Below, in pieces: positions 14,401 to 20,890 of a stretch of 25,397 bases of DNA. A program made the position numbers and the translations under genes. The stretch is from positions 1 through 25,397 of the IMG/VR virus record IMGVR_UViG_3300025671_000471; one strand, given 5' to 3'. Position 1 is the first letter of the stretch; every line of letters starts with the position of its first letter. This stretch comes from a virus. Under the pieces are notes generated by a model that saw nothing but the letters and a program-made list of their open reading frames with translations, was not told the DNA's origin and did no database searches.

Positions 14401-16225
14401 CTTCGATTTTATGGATGACGTTGTACGATTCCGTGACCCCCGTGGTAACACGAAGTACTATGATGAGCTTAATGAGTTCCGTCATGAAATTATCAATCGC
14501 GGTGAAGCTGGTTACGGTTTAATGGCTACTGCTAAGTATCATCGCCAAAGAGGTAAATCCTTCAAGACTGATGTGTTTATTGACTCCCGTGGTCGTGTGT
14601 ACCATCGTGGTTATCTTACACCTACAGGTGGCGAAATGGTTCGTCCATTCCTGAACTCTGATAAAGCTGTAGCTATACAGATGGCTGATGTTAATGAACT
14701 CCGTATCCAGCTTGGGGCGATGATTGGTCCCGGTACTGAGGCACTAACTCAAAGTGGTCGTCTTGATATCTTTAAGCGCAACGAGTCTAAGATTCTTGAG
14801 CTTGCTGGTTTGCTACAAGCTAAGACACAACGTGATCGCCGTATCCGTGAGTTTCTTGAGCACCCTTTGATTAAGGGTCTTGAAGGTAAAGAAGTTCCAA
14901 AGATGGCTCGTTTTGCTTTAGAGTATAAGCGTATTCATGACCATGTAGGTGGTAACTTCTCTAATACTGCACTATTGAAAACTTATAAAACCCGTTTGAT
15001 GATCGAGAATGACGCCTCTTCTAGTGGTGCTCAAATTATCGGTCTATCCACGGGCGATAGGGCCATTGCAGAGGCTTCAAACGTCGTTGCTACAACCCGT
15101 AAGAATCGTCTTTATGACCTTGTTGCTCAGGACACAGTTAATGACCCAGAGTTCCTAAAGATTCCTGCTCTACGTAATGCAGGCTTGACTTGGGAAGACT
15201 TAGCTAAAGGTGCGAAAGCGCAGAACATGGTGACATTCTACGGTGCTGGGGAAGCCACAAAGACCGCAAACATCGCTAATAAACTCTCAGGTATTCTTGA
15301 GAAGAAGGGCTATGCTACAATTACTAAAGATAACGTCAATGAAATACTTCGTATCGTTGACGGTAAAATCAAGACAGCCGATAAACTCGGTGCTAACGCT
15401 ACAGTCGATTCACTAAAGAGCTTCCGAAGTGAACTGATTGAAATGGTAAATGGAAATACCCCGGTTGGACGTAACTTACTAACTATGGCGAGAGACCTTC
15501 ACCCGGATGTAGAAGACTTCGTTCTGAAGGTTTCAAACTCTCGTGTTGGGCTTGTAGGGCCGAAAGACTTCGAAGAAATTTCAAGGATTATGTCTAAGCA
15601 CCTCTCTCAACGTGCTCCTGTTACTGACGAATTCATTAACTTCTGGAAATCAGCAGCTAAAGTATACGTTAAGGAGACCGAGAAGGTGGATATCCCTTGG
15701 GTGACGTTTGATGGTAAAGTCATGATGCAAAGATATCGTGGCAAGAGTCAAACTCGCATTGACTTTACAGACCCAGTTACTGGGCGTAAAATTGCAAACA
15801 TCTATGAAGGTACTGTTGAGGATGGTTTACTGCGCGGTAAACACGCTTTCCAAGATGCTTCTATCGGCCTAGGTGTTAACGGAAACCACAGCAATGACGC
15901 TGTGATCGTGCGCAGGTTCCATCTTTGGGGGAGAGATAACGGAGTGGATACTGGAACCATCCATGACGCTTTTTTCACCAATCTAGCTGACGCACAAAAA
16001 GCTAAAGACGCCTTGAGAACCATCTATGCAGATGCTCTTGAAGGTGACACAATCAGGAAGACTCTCTACGCATGGCGTAAAGAAGGCCTAACTAAATCAG
16101 CGTATGACGCTCTCATTGCTGATGCAAAGAAACGTGGTCTTATTGACCCACCAAACAAACTAACCCGTGCTGATATCCTTGCCCCTATTAAGGAAGGATA
16201 CGATTGGTATGGGATTGGTCCTTGA
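11450..16225 (+). CDS. MuF-type minor head protein fused to a T7-type RNA polymerase
   Basis: The product has 1591 residues in one uninterrupted frame. The N-terminal part is a MuF/SPP1 gp7-like head protein: helices RVRSGLAYNKSPKEIIADV and LTRTAITSTQTAALNKVV, then ILDSRTSPICSHHNGKIY (Cys211, His213) and PPLHWNCRSSL (His231, Cys234). A second minor-head segment, FTEWLRKQ..MLGSEERAKLFKGG, lies near 408-435. The C-terminal 700 residues follow T7 RNA polymerase: DSRGRVYHRGY (Asp1045; Arg1049), ENDASSSGAQ (catalytic Asp1188, motif A), AKAQNMVTFYG (Lys1256 and Tyr1264 with T7 spacing, motif B), PWVTFDGKVMMQRY and SQTRIDF (specificity-loop region), NHSND (His1480) and TIHDAF (His1505-Asp1506, motif C). 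The middle, about 460-860, is unassigned. A polymerase on a capsid protein next to the portal suggests packaging and delivery with the DNA. Start ATG 11450 follows GGGAG. Confidence 0.9.
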   Translation: MANVNDKIFDRIVEHMSDVRLYEEGQQILQRRIIRRHRENLTKLLKKDIRSDVTREVNRFAKELNSSTTNSIKEFSTSQIDFHTDNLYREVKDFYKMRKPTTKELLSEITGTGMRGEKSLSGNVRNIASGELIRIQSRVRSGLAYNKSPKEIIADVMKTTKLTEHQASTLTRTAITSTQTAALNKVVQENKDVIKGYMFTAILDSRTSPICSHHNGKIYDVDDNRFMPPLHWNCRSSLVPVLKSKEELANTGNDNISVFGEQHTLKNVGLVERRVEKFNPSVVYHEFYEDPETIAWAKKNNFILRKGDLSYAEKDALVKKYGGATEQFHRDREAFMYNQMKNADKNVRTAFIMGNDHAFDSGSVIFKDKSFRKVDYRGKVFEASTRIQKSKLEKIADTYFNGLSAKIQTFTEWLRKQDFDTMVKMLGSEERAKLFKGGALEAREFITPKGTVLSIQALRARASKITSVFRPRQVVKDTNLRVEARNPNSLLNNPKHQSDLEQLFISDADDYNSAFALTDFKGTSLVGKQASRRRMSNQFDERNFITDTFTGEVRSNLTYEPDFNLFQERLDFMKSAKDLTSEQKDFIEGLAIKLTDKVSVNQQIVAVENLRVTFQRYNSSKEPWSDLASVIRAENRFSVQNVSRLLDVRARKRAELFGGFVSTGDKPKMQIMGKYYNVEDLVNDQLSNQRFIDNWRATEGTKLAKKVYYRGRAPINAYTQAIIRRYPDKEKLIDKMLDNVIPFRKQYKAYLKWKNKPPSDDWITRQIAKFREGVRQIYDLEWLYAKQRPTSKLMDDKVLHTTTKALKLVASGRATDYDSLAINIGKMYHQDLGDLNPLATYTLKDYHKEGSKILEFMREQNLIRVSFRGKTRRGVWDVDTGRASGGWADTITREVQVIDKTLLKLQEAELKATYARRFGVVYDRDRLYVKAGNKEFFDARGNKTGIPIISADKYPDYDPNQIDAEMAKMMNHVTSVNYRVDDEFFDFMDDVVRFRDPRGNTKYYDELNEFRHEIINRGEAGYGLMATAKYHRQRGKSFKTDVFIDSRGRVYHRGYLTPTGGEMVRPFLNSDKAVAIQMADVNELRIQLGAMIGPGTEALTQSGRLDIFKRNESKILELAGLLQAKTQRDRRIREFLEHPLIKGLEGKEVPKMARFALEYKRIHDHVGGNFSNTALLKTYKTRLMIENDASSSGAQIIGLSTGDRAIAEASNVVATTRKNRLYDLVAQDTVNDPEFLKIPALRNAGLTWEDLAKGAKAQNMVTFYGAGEATKTANIANKLSGILEKKGYATITKDNVNEILRIVDGKIKTADKLGANATVDSLKSFRSELIEMVNGNTPVGRNLLTMARDLHPDVEDFVLKVSNSRVGLVGPKDFEEISRIMSKHLSQRAPVTDEFINFWKSAAKVYVKETEKVDIPWVTFDGKVMMQRYRGKSQTRIDFTDPVTGRKIANIYEGTVEDGLLRGKHAFQDASIGLGVNGNHSNDAVIVRRFHLWGRDNGVDTGTIHDAFFTNLADAQKAKDALRTIYADALEGDTIRKTLYAWRKEGLTKSAYDALIADAKKRGLIDPPNKLTRADILAPIKEGYDWYGIGP

Positions 16226-16262
16226 ACTATTTGTAATAGCCTATGGACTATCAAACTTAACC

Positions 16263-16303
16263 GAGTCTGTGACTCTTATATACATAACTTCAGTCTGTGA
16301 CTG
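16263..16303 (+). repeat. Twin hairpins with a compensatory base-pair swap
   Basis: GAGTC-TGT-GACTC (16263-16275) and CAGTC-TGT-GACTG (16291-16303) share an 11-base AGTCTGTGACT core, and their outermost pair is G-C in one and C-G in the other. They lie 28 bases apart in the 93-base gap before the scaffold gene, the second just before its AAGGA ribosome binding site. This supports an RNA structure, perhaps a processing or protein-binding site. Confidence 0.5.
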
Positions 16304-16318
16304 GAAAGGAAAAAATCA

Positions 16319-16996
16319 ATGAGTGAGAATCTAGAAAATCAAGTCGAAGAAACCACTGAAGCCACTGAAGCTGAAGCACCCGAAGCTGAACAAACAGAAG
16401 AAACAGCTAAGGCAAAGCCAGCAGATGACATTGAAGCTATCGTTGAAGAACGTCTAGCTAAGATGAAGGCTAACATGGACCGCATGGTAAAGGAGCGTGA
16501 TGAGGCTTTAAAGGCTAAAGCAGAGATCGAAAAGGCTAAGAAAGACGCTGAGATTGCCCGTATGAAAGAAGAAGGCAAGCTGCAAGAAGCCCTTGAGATG
16601 GAACTAGCAGAAGCTAAGGCTAAACTCGAACTATACCAGAAGGACATCACTTCTCTGCGCCGCGATGGTGCTGTGAATGATGCTCTTGCAGGACTTGAAT
16701 TCCGCAATGAGAAATCCCGTGAGATGGCTCGTCGTGAGATCACTGATGACCTAATTCAAGATGAGCAAGGTATGTGGGTACACAAATCAGGCGCATCAAT
16801 TAAAGACTTCATTGTTTCTTACTCAAAGAATGAAGACAATTCATTCCTGTTCAAAGTTAAATCTAACTCTGGTGCAGGTACTGGCACCCCTGCAGGTGCA
16901 CCCACAACCGATGTAAAGAAATCCATCGGTGAAATGTCAACTCAGGAAATTCTAGCACTTGCCGCTAAGGGTAAGCTAGGTAATTTTGGTTACTAA
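16319..16996 (+). CDS. Capsid scaffolding protein
   Basis: The product has 225 residues, very rich in Glu, Ala and Lys. It has an acidic N-terminal tail (about 1-40), a long coiled-coil region (about 42-115) with repeated KAKAEIEKAKKDAEIARMKE-type heptads, a conserved-looking segment RRDGAVNDALAGLEFRN..REMARREI (about 118-143), and a Gly/Ala/Pro-rich linker before a short helical C-terminus. This is the usual form of phage head scaffolding proteins (DUF4355/gp6-like), which guide capsid assembly and leave or are cleaved. Its position directly before the major capsid gene supports this. AAGGA precedes ATG by eight bases. No protease motif is visible. Confidence 0.82.
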   Translation: MSENLENQVEETTEATEAEAPEAEQTEETAKAKPADDIEAIVEERLAKMKANMDRMVKERDEALKAKAEIEKAKKDAEIARMKEEGKLQEALEMELAEAKAKLELYQKDITSLRRDGAVNDALAGLEFRNEKSREMARREITDDLIQDEQGMWVHKSGASIKDFIVSYSKNEDNSFLFKVKSNSGAGTGTPAGAPTTDVKKSIGEMSTQEILALAAKGKLGNFGY

Positions 16997-17023
16997 TATA
17001 ATCCTACATAAAGGAATTAACAA

Positions 17024-18142
17024 ATGGCTATTACAAATACTGACTTTCAGAATATCTCTCTAGCTATCTCTGCTTATGCAGATGAGGCTTACACCAATGC
17101 AAAGAAGCTAAATGGTACAGGTATCGTTGCTGCTGACCAGAAAATTGATGTTTCTGGCGAAAACTTCTACGGCCAGTTCCGCTGGTACAAGCCACTATCA
17201 GCAACCGTTAACGTTGCCTCACTATCAAGTGCCACTGACGGCACCTACACCTCAATCACCACCGACTACGCGAACTTCATCAAGACCGTTCGTACCTTCG
17301 GTGCCGAGCAGGTAAACATGCAGGAAGTCGTATCAAAGCAGGACGGTCTCGCAAAGATCGCTCGTGACTTTGCTGAAGTCCGTGCACAGGACGAGCATGA
17401 TGCGCTTCTCTCCGTTCTAAAAGGTGTTTCACACTACGAAGTCGCTCTAGGCGATGCCGGTGGTGTTGGTAATGGTGGTGTTATTGACTTCGATACTGAT
17501 ACAGACGCTTCTGCGACTGGTTTCTTCGTTGATGTGAACGCACTTGGTCTACACGGTGCAGCTGCTACCGGTTCTGGCGACGAGCGTAAGCTTTTCGACT
17601 CAAGCGCAATCGGTGCTGCTCGTGGTGAGCGCCTATTCCGTTCAATCGGTGCTGCCTTCAAGGACTACGAGCCTGACTACATGTACCTCGTAACCTCACC
17701 TGAAGTTATGGCAGAAATGCGGGCTGCTAACCTTGTTGACCAGTCAAAGGTCACCGATGGCAACCTAGAATTCTCAACCATTTTCGATGGTAAGTTCCGT
17801 CTAGTGATGACCCGTGCAAACCAGATGATTGCTGGTGCCGCTTCTGGCGACCTAAACGCTCGCTCTACAAAGTGTACCTTCGTTATCAAGCCCGGTTCAG
17901 TCGCAAACGCGATGATCGGCCTTCCAACCCCCGTTGAAGTAGATCGTAGTGCTGCTTCTTACACTGGTGGTGGTTCAACCAACGTATGGTATCGCTGGGG
18001 CTACGCAATGCACCCAATGGGCTATGACTGGGCTGGTTCACAGACAGCCTTCGCAACCAACACCACTCTAGGTACTGGTGCTTCATGGGCTCGTAAGATG
18101 GACAGCCTTAACTTTGGTATCCTACCAATCTTCCACGCCTAA
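17024..18142 (+). CDS. Major capsid protein
   Basis: The product has 372 residues, between scaffold and head-tail connector genes. It shows an N-terminal helix (ISLAISAYADEAYTNAKKLNG), an extended loop with FYGQFRWYKPL, then FIKTVRTFGAEQVNMQEVVSKQDGLAKIARDFAEVRAQDEHDALLSVLKG (about 85-134), the spine-helix-like part, and a beta-rich C-terminal half with YMYLVTSPEVMAEMR and FRLVMTRANQM. The layout fits HK97-fold capsid proteins of siphoviruses. Third positions favour C (TTC, TAC, GAC, AAC) far more than in neighbouring genes, and a sampled line has 52% GC, as expected for the most heavily translated gene. AAGGA lies eight bases before ATG. Confidence 0.85.
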   Translation: MAITNTDFQNISLAISAYADEAYTNAKKLNGTGIVAADQKIDVSGENFYGQFRWYKPLSATVNVASLSSATDGTYTSITTDYANFIKTVRTFGAEQVNMQEVVSKQDGLAKIARDFAEVRAQDEHDALLSVLKGVSHYEVALGDAGGVGNGGVIDFDTDTDASATGFFVDVNALGLHGAAATGSGDERKLFDSSAIGAARGERLFRSIGAAFKDYEPDYMYLVTSPEVMAEMRAANLVDQSKVTDGNLEFSTIFDGKFRLVMTRANQMIAGAASGDLNARSTKCTFVIKPGSVANAMIGLPTPVEVDRSAASYTGGGSTNVWYRWGYAMHPMGYDWAGSQTAFATNTTLGTGASWARKMDSLNFGILPIFHA

Positions 18143-18159
18143 CTTAATAGGAGGAACTA

Positions 18160-18666
18160 ATGGCACTAGTTCTTAATACGAACAGCTATGTGACTGTCGC
18201 AGAAGCTGATACTTACTTTGAGACTCGTATTGACAGTGCTAATTGGACTGACGCTACTGATGAAATCAAAGAACAGGCGCTTGTCACAGCTACACAACTA
18301 GTTGATGATAACGCTTGGATTGGTTCTGCTGTTAGTTCCTCCCAAGCTCTTGCATGGCCTCGCACTTCCGCAATCTACTACGATGACCGACTCGGTCAAC
18401 AGATTACTATTGCGGAAGACGAGGTTCCATCTCGTGTTACAGTGGCTGTATATGAGCAGGCTCTTCACTTGATTAACAATGAAGACCTTCTCTCAGGAAC
18501 AACTCAAACTTTTGAGAGCATCTCTGTAGGTTCAATCAGCCTATCAGACTCAAATGGTGACGTTACAAAGACCTCTATTAGACCTTCAGTTGTCATGAAA
18601 CCTATCCGCCCTTTAATCCGGCGCGGGTCTGGTGGAATGGGTACAGGGTGGTGGAGGGCTAACTAA
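18160..18666 (+). CDS. Head-tail connector / neck protein (DnaT_2-like)
   Basis: The product has 168 residues, preceded by a strong AGGAGG site. The sequence SYVTVAEADTYFETRIDSANWTDA.DEIKEQALVTATQLVDDNAW followed by QALAWPRT matches a widespread phage neck family often labelled DnaT-like, which forms the adaptor ring under the portal. Residues from about 88 form an EVPSRVTVAVYEQALHLI helix, and a Gly-rich C-terminus contains RRGSGGMGTGWW. Adjacent to the capsid gene and overlapping the next small neck gene by one base, it is placed as expected for the first head completion protein. Confidence 0.75.
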   Translation: MALVLNTNSYVTVAEADTYFETRIDSANWTDATDEIKEQALVTATQLVDDNAWIGSAVSSSQALAWPRTSAIYYDDRLGQQITIAEDEVPSRVTVAVYEQALHLINNEDLLSGTTQTFESISVGSISLSDSNGDVTKTSIRPSVVMKPIRPLIRRGSGGMGTGWWRAN

Positions 18667-19001
18667 TGTCGCTCACATCTAAAATCAGAGCAGCTGTAAA
18701 TAAAGCATTCGCAGCTGTCGATGACTTGGTAGTAATTGCTTCTCTTTCAACAGAGAAAGTATCCTCTTATGACTTCTCATCTCGTGGTGTTGTTTCTACA
18801 ACAGGACGTCAGACTGTAGAAGTTATTATTGAATCCACTCAGAAGCCCTCCGGTGATGGTTTTACTACGACCGCTCTTATGAAGTCAGGTATAGACCTGA
18901 GTGTCTATGATACCTTAACTGTTGGAAGTATCCGCTACAATATCGTTGACTATACTGATAACGGTTTTATTCTAACTGCTATCCTAGTAAGGGAGAAGTA
19001 G
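18666..19001 (+). CDS. Head closure / head-tail joining protein
   Basis: The product has 111 residues and starts inside the previous stop (TAATG). The sequence is a short helix followed by beta strands (LVVIASLSTEKVSSYDF, TVEVIIESTQKPSG) and ends YDTLTVGSIRYNIVDYTDNGFILTAILVREK, similar to head closure (stopper) proteins whose C-terminal half reads D.l..dG..y.I........g....l.l. Order connector, stopper, terminator, tube is standard in siphoviruses and fits here. The call leans on gene order and size. Confidence 0.6.
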   Translation: MSLTSKIRAAVNKAFAAVDDLVVIASLSTEKVSSYDFSSRGVVSTTGRQTVEVIIESTQKPSGDGFTTTALMKSGIDLSVYDTLTVGSIRYNIVDYTDNGFILTAILVREK

Positions 19002-19002
19002 A

Positions 19003-19404
19003 ATGTATGACTTAGTACTAGAAGATATCGAAGGAGTATTTGCTAGCGCACCTTGGACTACTAACGGTATCCTAACTGTACCTAGTAATTATCAAGGTAC
19101 TAAGAATAATGCTAGAGAATATTGCTTGATGACTGTACTACCTTCTTCAGGAAGTGACTACGATTACAGCAGAAACAAATTACTATCTGGAACAGTTGCT
19201 ATAAAGATTTTCGTACCAGCAGGGAGTGGTCAAGGCCGACTAATGGCTATCGCTGACCTGCTAAATTCTGTTCTTGAGAATACTACACTAACAAATAACA
19301 CAAGGCTTGGGAAATCCTATCTACAAGTAGAAGGATTGGACGCTGCTAATAAGTCACTTTACAGCGCATCTTATTTTATCCCATTCACACTATACGGAGA
19401 ATAA
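19003..19404 (+). CDS. Tail terminator protein (DUF4128-like)
   Basis: The product has 133 residues, beginning one base after the previous stop. It contains NAREYCLMTVLPSSGS, then the strand GTVAIKIFVPAGSGQGRLMAIADLLNSVLENT (about 66-97), the FVPAGTG..R...IAD.L pattern of DUF4128 proteins related to lambda gpU, and a C-terminal YSASYFIPFTLYGE strand. These proteins cap the tail tube at the head-proximal end and stop its growth. Placement directly before the tail tube gene is as expected. Confidence 0.72.
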   Translation: MYDLVLEDIEGVFASAPWTTNGILTVPSNYQGTKNNAREYCLMTVLPSSGSDYDYSRNKLLSGTVAIKIFVPAGSGQGRLMAIADLLNSVLENTTLTNNTRLGKSYLQVEGLDAANKSLYSASYFIPFTLYGE

Positions 19405-19407
19405 ACA

Positions 19408-19944
19408 ATGGCTCACATTTCCGCACTAGGTTCAGGTGTATATTCCTACCTAGATATGTACACTGGCACACTCGGCACCTACACTACTGCCGCTGGCTGT
19501 GCTGCTGAATTCGTAGGTTCAACACCCGGTACTGCTGATGCAGATCATGTTCGTATGCCTTCAGTTCGCGAATTTCCATCAGTCGGTACACCTGCAAATA
19601 TCGTAAACGTTCCAGTTTATGGTCAACCTACCTCTGCGCAGGTTCAAGGTCAGGCTGACGCACCATCACTGGAACTCACTGTCAACTATGTTGCAGATGA
19701 CATGACCGCTATCCACGCCCTAGTTGGCCAGCAGGTCCTCTTTCGTTTCATGATGGCAGCTTCAGCGGTTACTCAGGATGCAGGTGCTGGCTCAACCCTC
19801 GCTGTTGATAATACTGAGTTCTACTTTGTTGGTAAGATCGAGGCTATCCTTGTCAACCCTTCACTAAGCGATTCTATTACTGCTAACGTTACTCTTTCTA
19901 CACAGTCAGAGTTCTACGGTCCAGCAACAATCGCTGCGTCATAA
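19408..19944 (+). CDS. Major tail tube protein
   Basis: The product has 178 residues, beginning after a GGAG site three bases from the previous stop. It is beta-rich with many Ala, Thr and Val and short hydrophobic strands, including PSVREFPSVGTPANIVNVPVYGQ (about 50-72), a LELTVNYVADDM strand and a C-terminal SDSITANVTLSTQSEFYGP stretch typical of tail tube subunits. It lies between the terminator and tail chaperone genes. Codon use has many C-ending codons as in the capsid gene, in line with high expression. A stable hairpin follows its stop. Confidence 0.8.
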   Translation: MAHISALGSGVYSYLDMYTGTLGTYTTAAGCAAEFVGSTPGTADADHVRMPSVREFPSVGTPANIVNVPVYGQPTSAQVQGQADAPSLELTVNYVADDMTAIHALVGQQVLFRFMMAASAVTQDAGAGSTLAVDNTEFYFVGKIEAILVNPSLSDSITANVTLSTQSEFYGPATIAAS

Positions 19945-19957
19945 CAGCTATATCTAC

Positions 19958-19981
19958 AGGGGGATCTATTCAGGTCCCCCT
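19958..19981 (+). terminator. Hairpin after the tail tube gene (attenuator or stabiliser)
   Basis: AGGGGGA (19958-19964) pairs perfectly with TCCCCCT (19975-19981) around a ten-base loop. No T run follows, so it is not a classical terminator. It may protect the 3' end of the abundant tube message or partly reduce transcription of the less needed downstream genes. Confidence 0.5.
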
Positions 19982-20000
19982 ACCTATCAGAGAGAATCAT

Positions 20001-20240
20001 ATGGATACTAATCCACCATTCAGTAAAACTTATGTGATGCGAACCACCTTTCGGCATATGCGTCGTAGTGTAGATATTAGCATCCGAAAAACATTCGAGC
20101 GATTTAAGGACTTCGATCAAGACTCCGCTACAGGGAAAGAGATTATTGAAACCCTATCCACCCTGCATACGGTGCGGAAAATGCTTGATGACTTCCAAGC
20201 TCATAACCCAAATTTATTTACAGAAAAAGATAAAGAGTAA
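20001..20240 (+). CDS. Small protein of unknown function in the tail module
   Basis: The product has 79 residues, starting at ATG 20001 after GAGAG. It is charged and helical, with RTTFRHMRRSVDISIRKTFERFKDF followed by an acidic EIIETLSTLHTVRKMLDDF helix and a Lys/Glu C-terminus; no membrane segment. Codon structure and spacing (12 bases to the next gene) support a real gene. I do not recognise the family. Its place between tail tube and tail assembly chaperone genes suggests a tail assembly accessory. Confidence 0.55.
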   Translation: MDTNPPFSKTYVMRTTFRHMRRSVDISIRKTFERFKDFDQDSATGKEIIETLSTLHTVRKMLDDFQAHNPNLFTEKDKE

Positions 20241-20252
20241 TCGGAGAATACT

Positions 20253-20549
20253 ATGAAACATCTAGTTGGAAAAGTACAAACCAAGAAGGTCCCATTCATG
20301 GGCGATGAAGTGGAGATTCGGAAACTTCCTGTTCACGACATCATGGAGCTTCAGGAAGAAATCAAGAAGTCACAGAAGAAGAATGATCACATGGGTCTCC
20401 TGTTCCATGTTCTAAAAGTATCAGTAATTGGTGCAGATGAACTAACTAAAGAGGAATTTGAGACCTTTCCACCCTCAGATCTAAATGAGCTAGCAGAAGC
20501 TGTTCTAGAATACTGCGGTCTGTCAGATAAGAGTGCAGCGGGAAACTAA
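20253..20549 (+). CDS. Tail assembly chaperone, unshifted form (gpG-like)
   Basis: The product has 98 residues, starting at ATG 20253 after a GGAG site. It has the form of short tail assembly chaperones: a beta N-terminus (VGKVQTKKVPFMGDEVEIRKLPVHDIMEL) and a helical remainder with LTKEEFETFPPSDLNELAEAVLEY. It precedes the tape measure gene by two genes, as lambda G does. The last codons GCG GGA AAC TAA include a canonical slippery site, so a share of ribosomes should move to the -1 frame and make the longer form. It probably binds the tape measure protein while the tube assembles. Confidence 0.78.
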   Translation: MKHLVGKVQTKKVPFMGDEVEIRKLPVHDIMELQEEIKKSQKKNDHMGLLFHVLKVSVIGADELTKEEFETFPPSDLNELAEAVLEYCGLSDKSAAGN

Positions 20550-20890
20550 CTGAGCAGGATGAAACGATCTATGAGATCGCTTATCATCTTGGTATGCCTG
20601 TTTACAAGATAATGACGGAAATGCCATATGACGAGTTAAAGAATTGGTCGGAGTTTTTTAGAAGGAGACCACCCGGTTTCCGAGAGGACTACCGGACTCT
20701 CCTTATTATGAAAACCTTCGGGTTTAAAGGAAAAGGAAGAGATGTCTTTCCGTCTATTAAGGTTGTTGAAGATCAAGAATCCGCTAAACAACAAGCGGGG
20801 GTTGTTCTACCCAAGGGTAAATTCCTCGAACATATGATCAATGCAGTAGGCGGTGATGATTCGGGTTGGAAACCAAACTGGAGAAAATGA
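20253..20890 (+). CDS. Tail assembly chaperone, -1 frameshift fusion (gpGT-like)
   Basis: Slipping at 20540-20546 joins the 98-residue G-like part to 114 residues read from 20546 in the -1 frame, giving about 212 residues. The -1 frame is open from 20531, well before its first ATG at 20594, and that ATG has no ribosome binding site, so an independent gene is unlikely. The extension begins LTEQDETIYEIAYHLGMPVYKIMTEMPYDELKNW, resembling the helical segments found in T-domains of siphovirus chaperones (..A..lgw...el..mp..El..W). In lambda the T part recruits tail tube subunits while G binds the tape measure protein. The stop lies within the next start region. Confidence 0.8.
20540..20546 (+). 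promoter_or_regulatory. Programmed -1 ribosomal frameshift site GGGAAAC
   Basis: G GGA AAC is read in the zero frame as the last two codons before TAA 20547-20549, a perfect X XXY YYZ heptamer, close to the GGGAAAG of lambda G/GT. In the -1 frame the reading continues CTA ACT GAG to the stop at 20888. A CGATC/GATCG hairpin lies about 18 bases downstream. Confidence 0.85.

Noticed and set aside
14099-14485. Minus-strand open frame of 128 codons inside the polymerase gene
   Set aside because: It is antisense to a clearly coding region, lacks a ribosome binding site and has no recognisable protein features.
11450-16225. Family A DNA polymerase as the identity of the C-terminal half
   Set aside because: The motif B Lys-8-Tyr-Gly spacing, the DSRGRVY block, the TIHDAF motif C and the SQTR specificity-loop region follow T7 RNA polymerase, and no exonuclease or DNA polymerase A O-helix pattern is seen.
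16997-17002. TATAAT before the capsid gene as a host sigma-70 -10 box
   Set aside because: No TTGACA-like element is found about 17 bases upstream, so the hexamer alone in AT-rich sequence is not enough.
18171-18187. TAATACGAACAGCTATG near the start of the connector gene, resembling a T7-like promoter
   Set aside because: It matches the repeat at about 10 of 17 positions, differs in the -9 base, and encodes ordinary residues (NTNSY) of the gene.
20594-20890. An independent 98-residue gene starting at ATG 20594
   Set aside because: No ribosome binding site precedes it, the frame is open well upstream, and a perfect GGGAAAC slip site joins it to the preceding gene.
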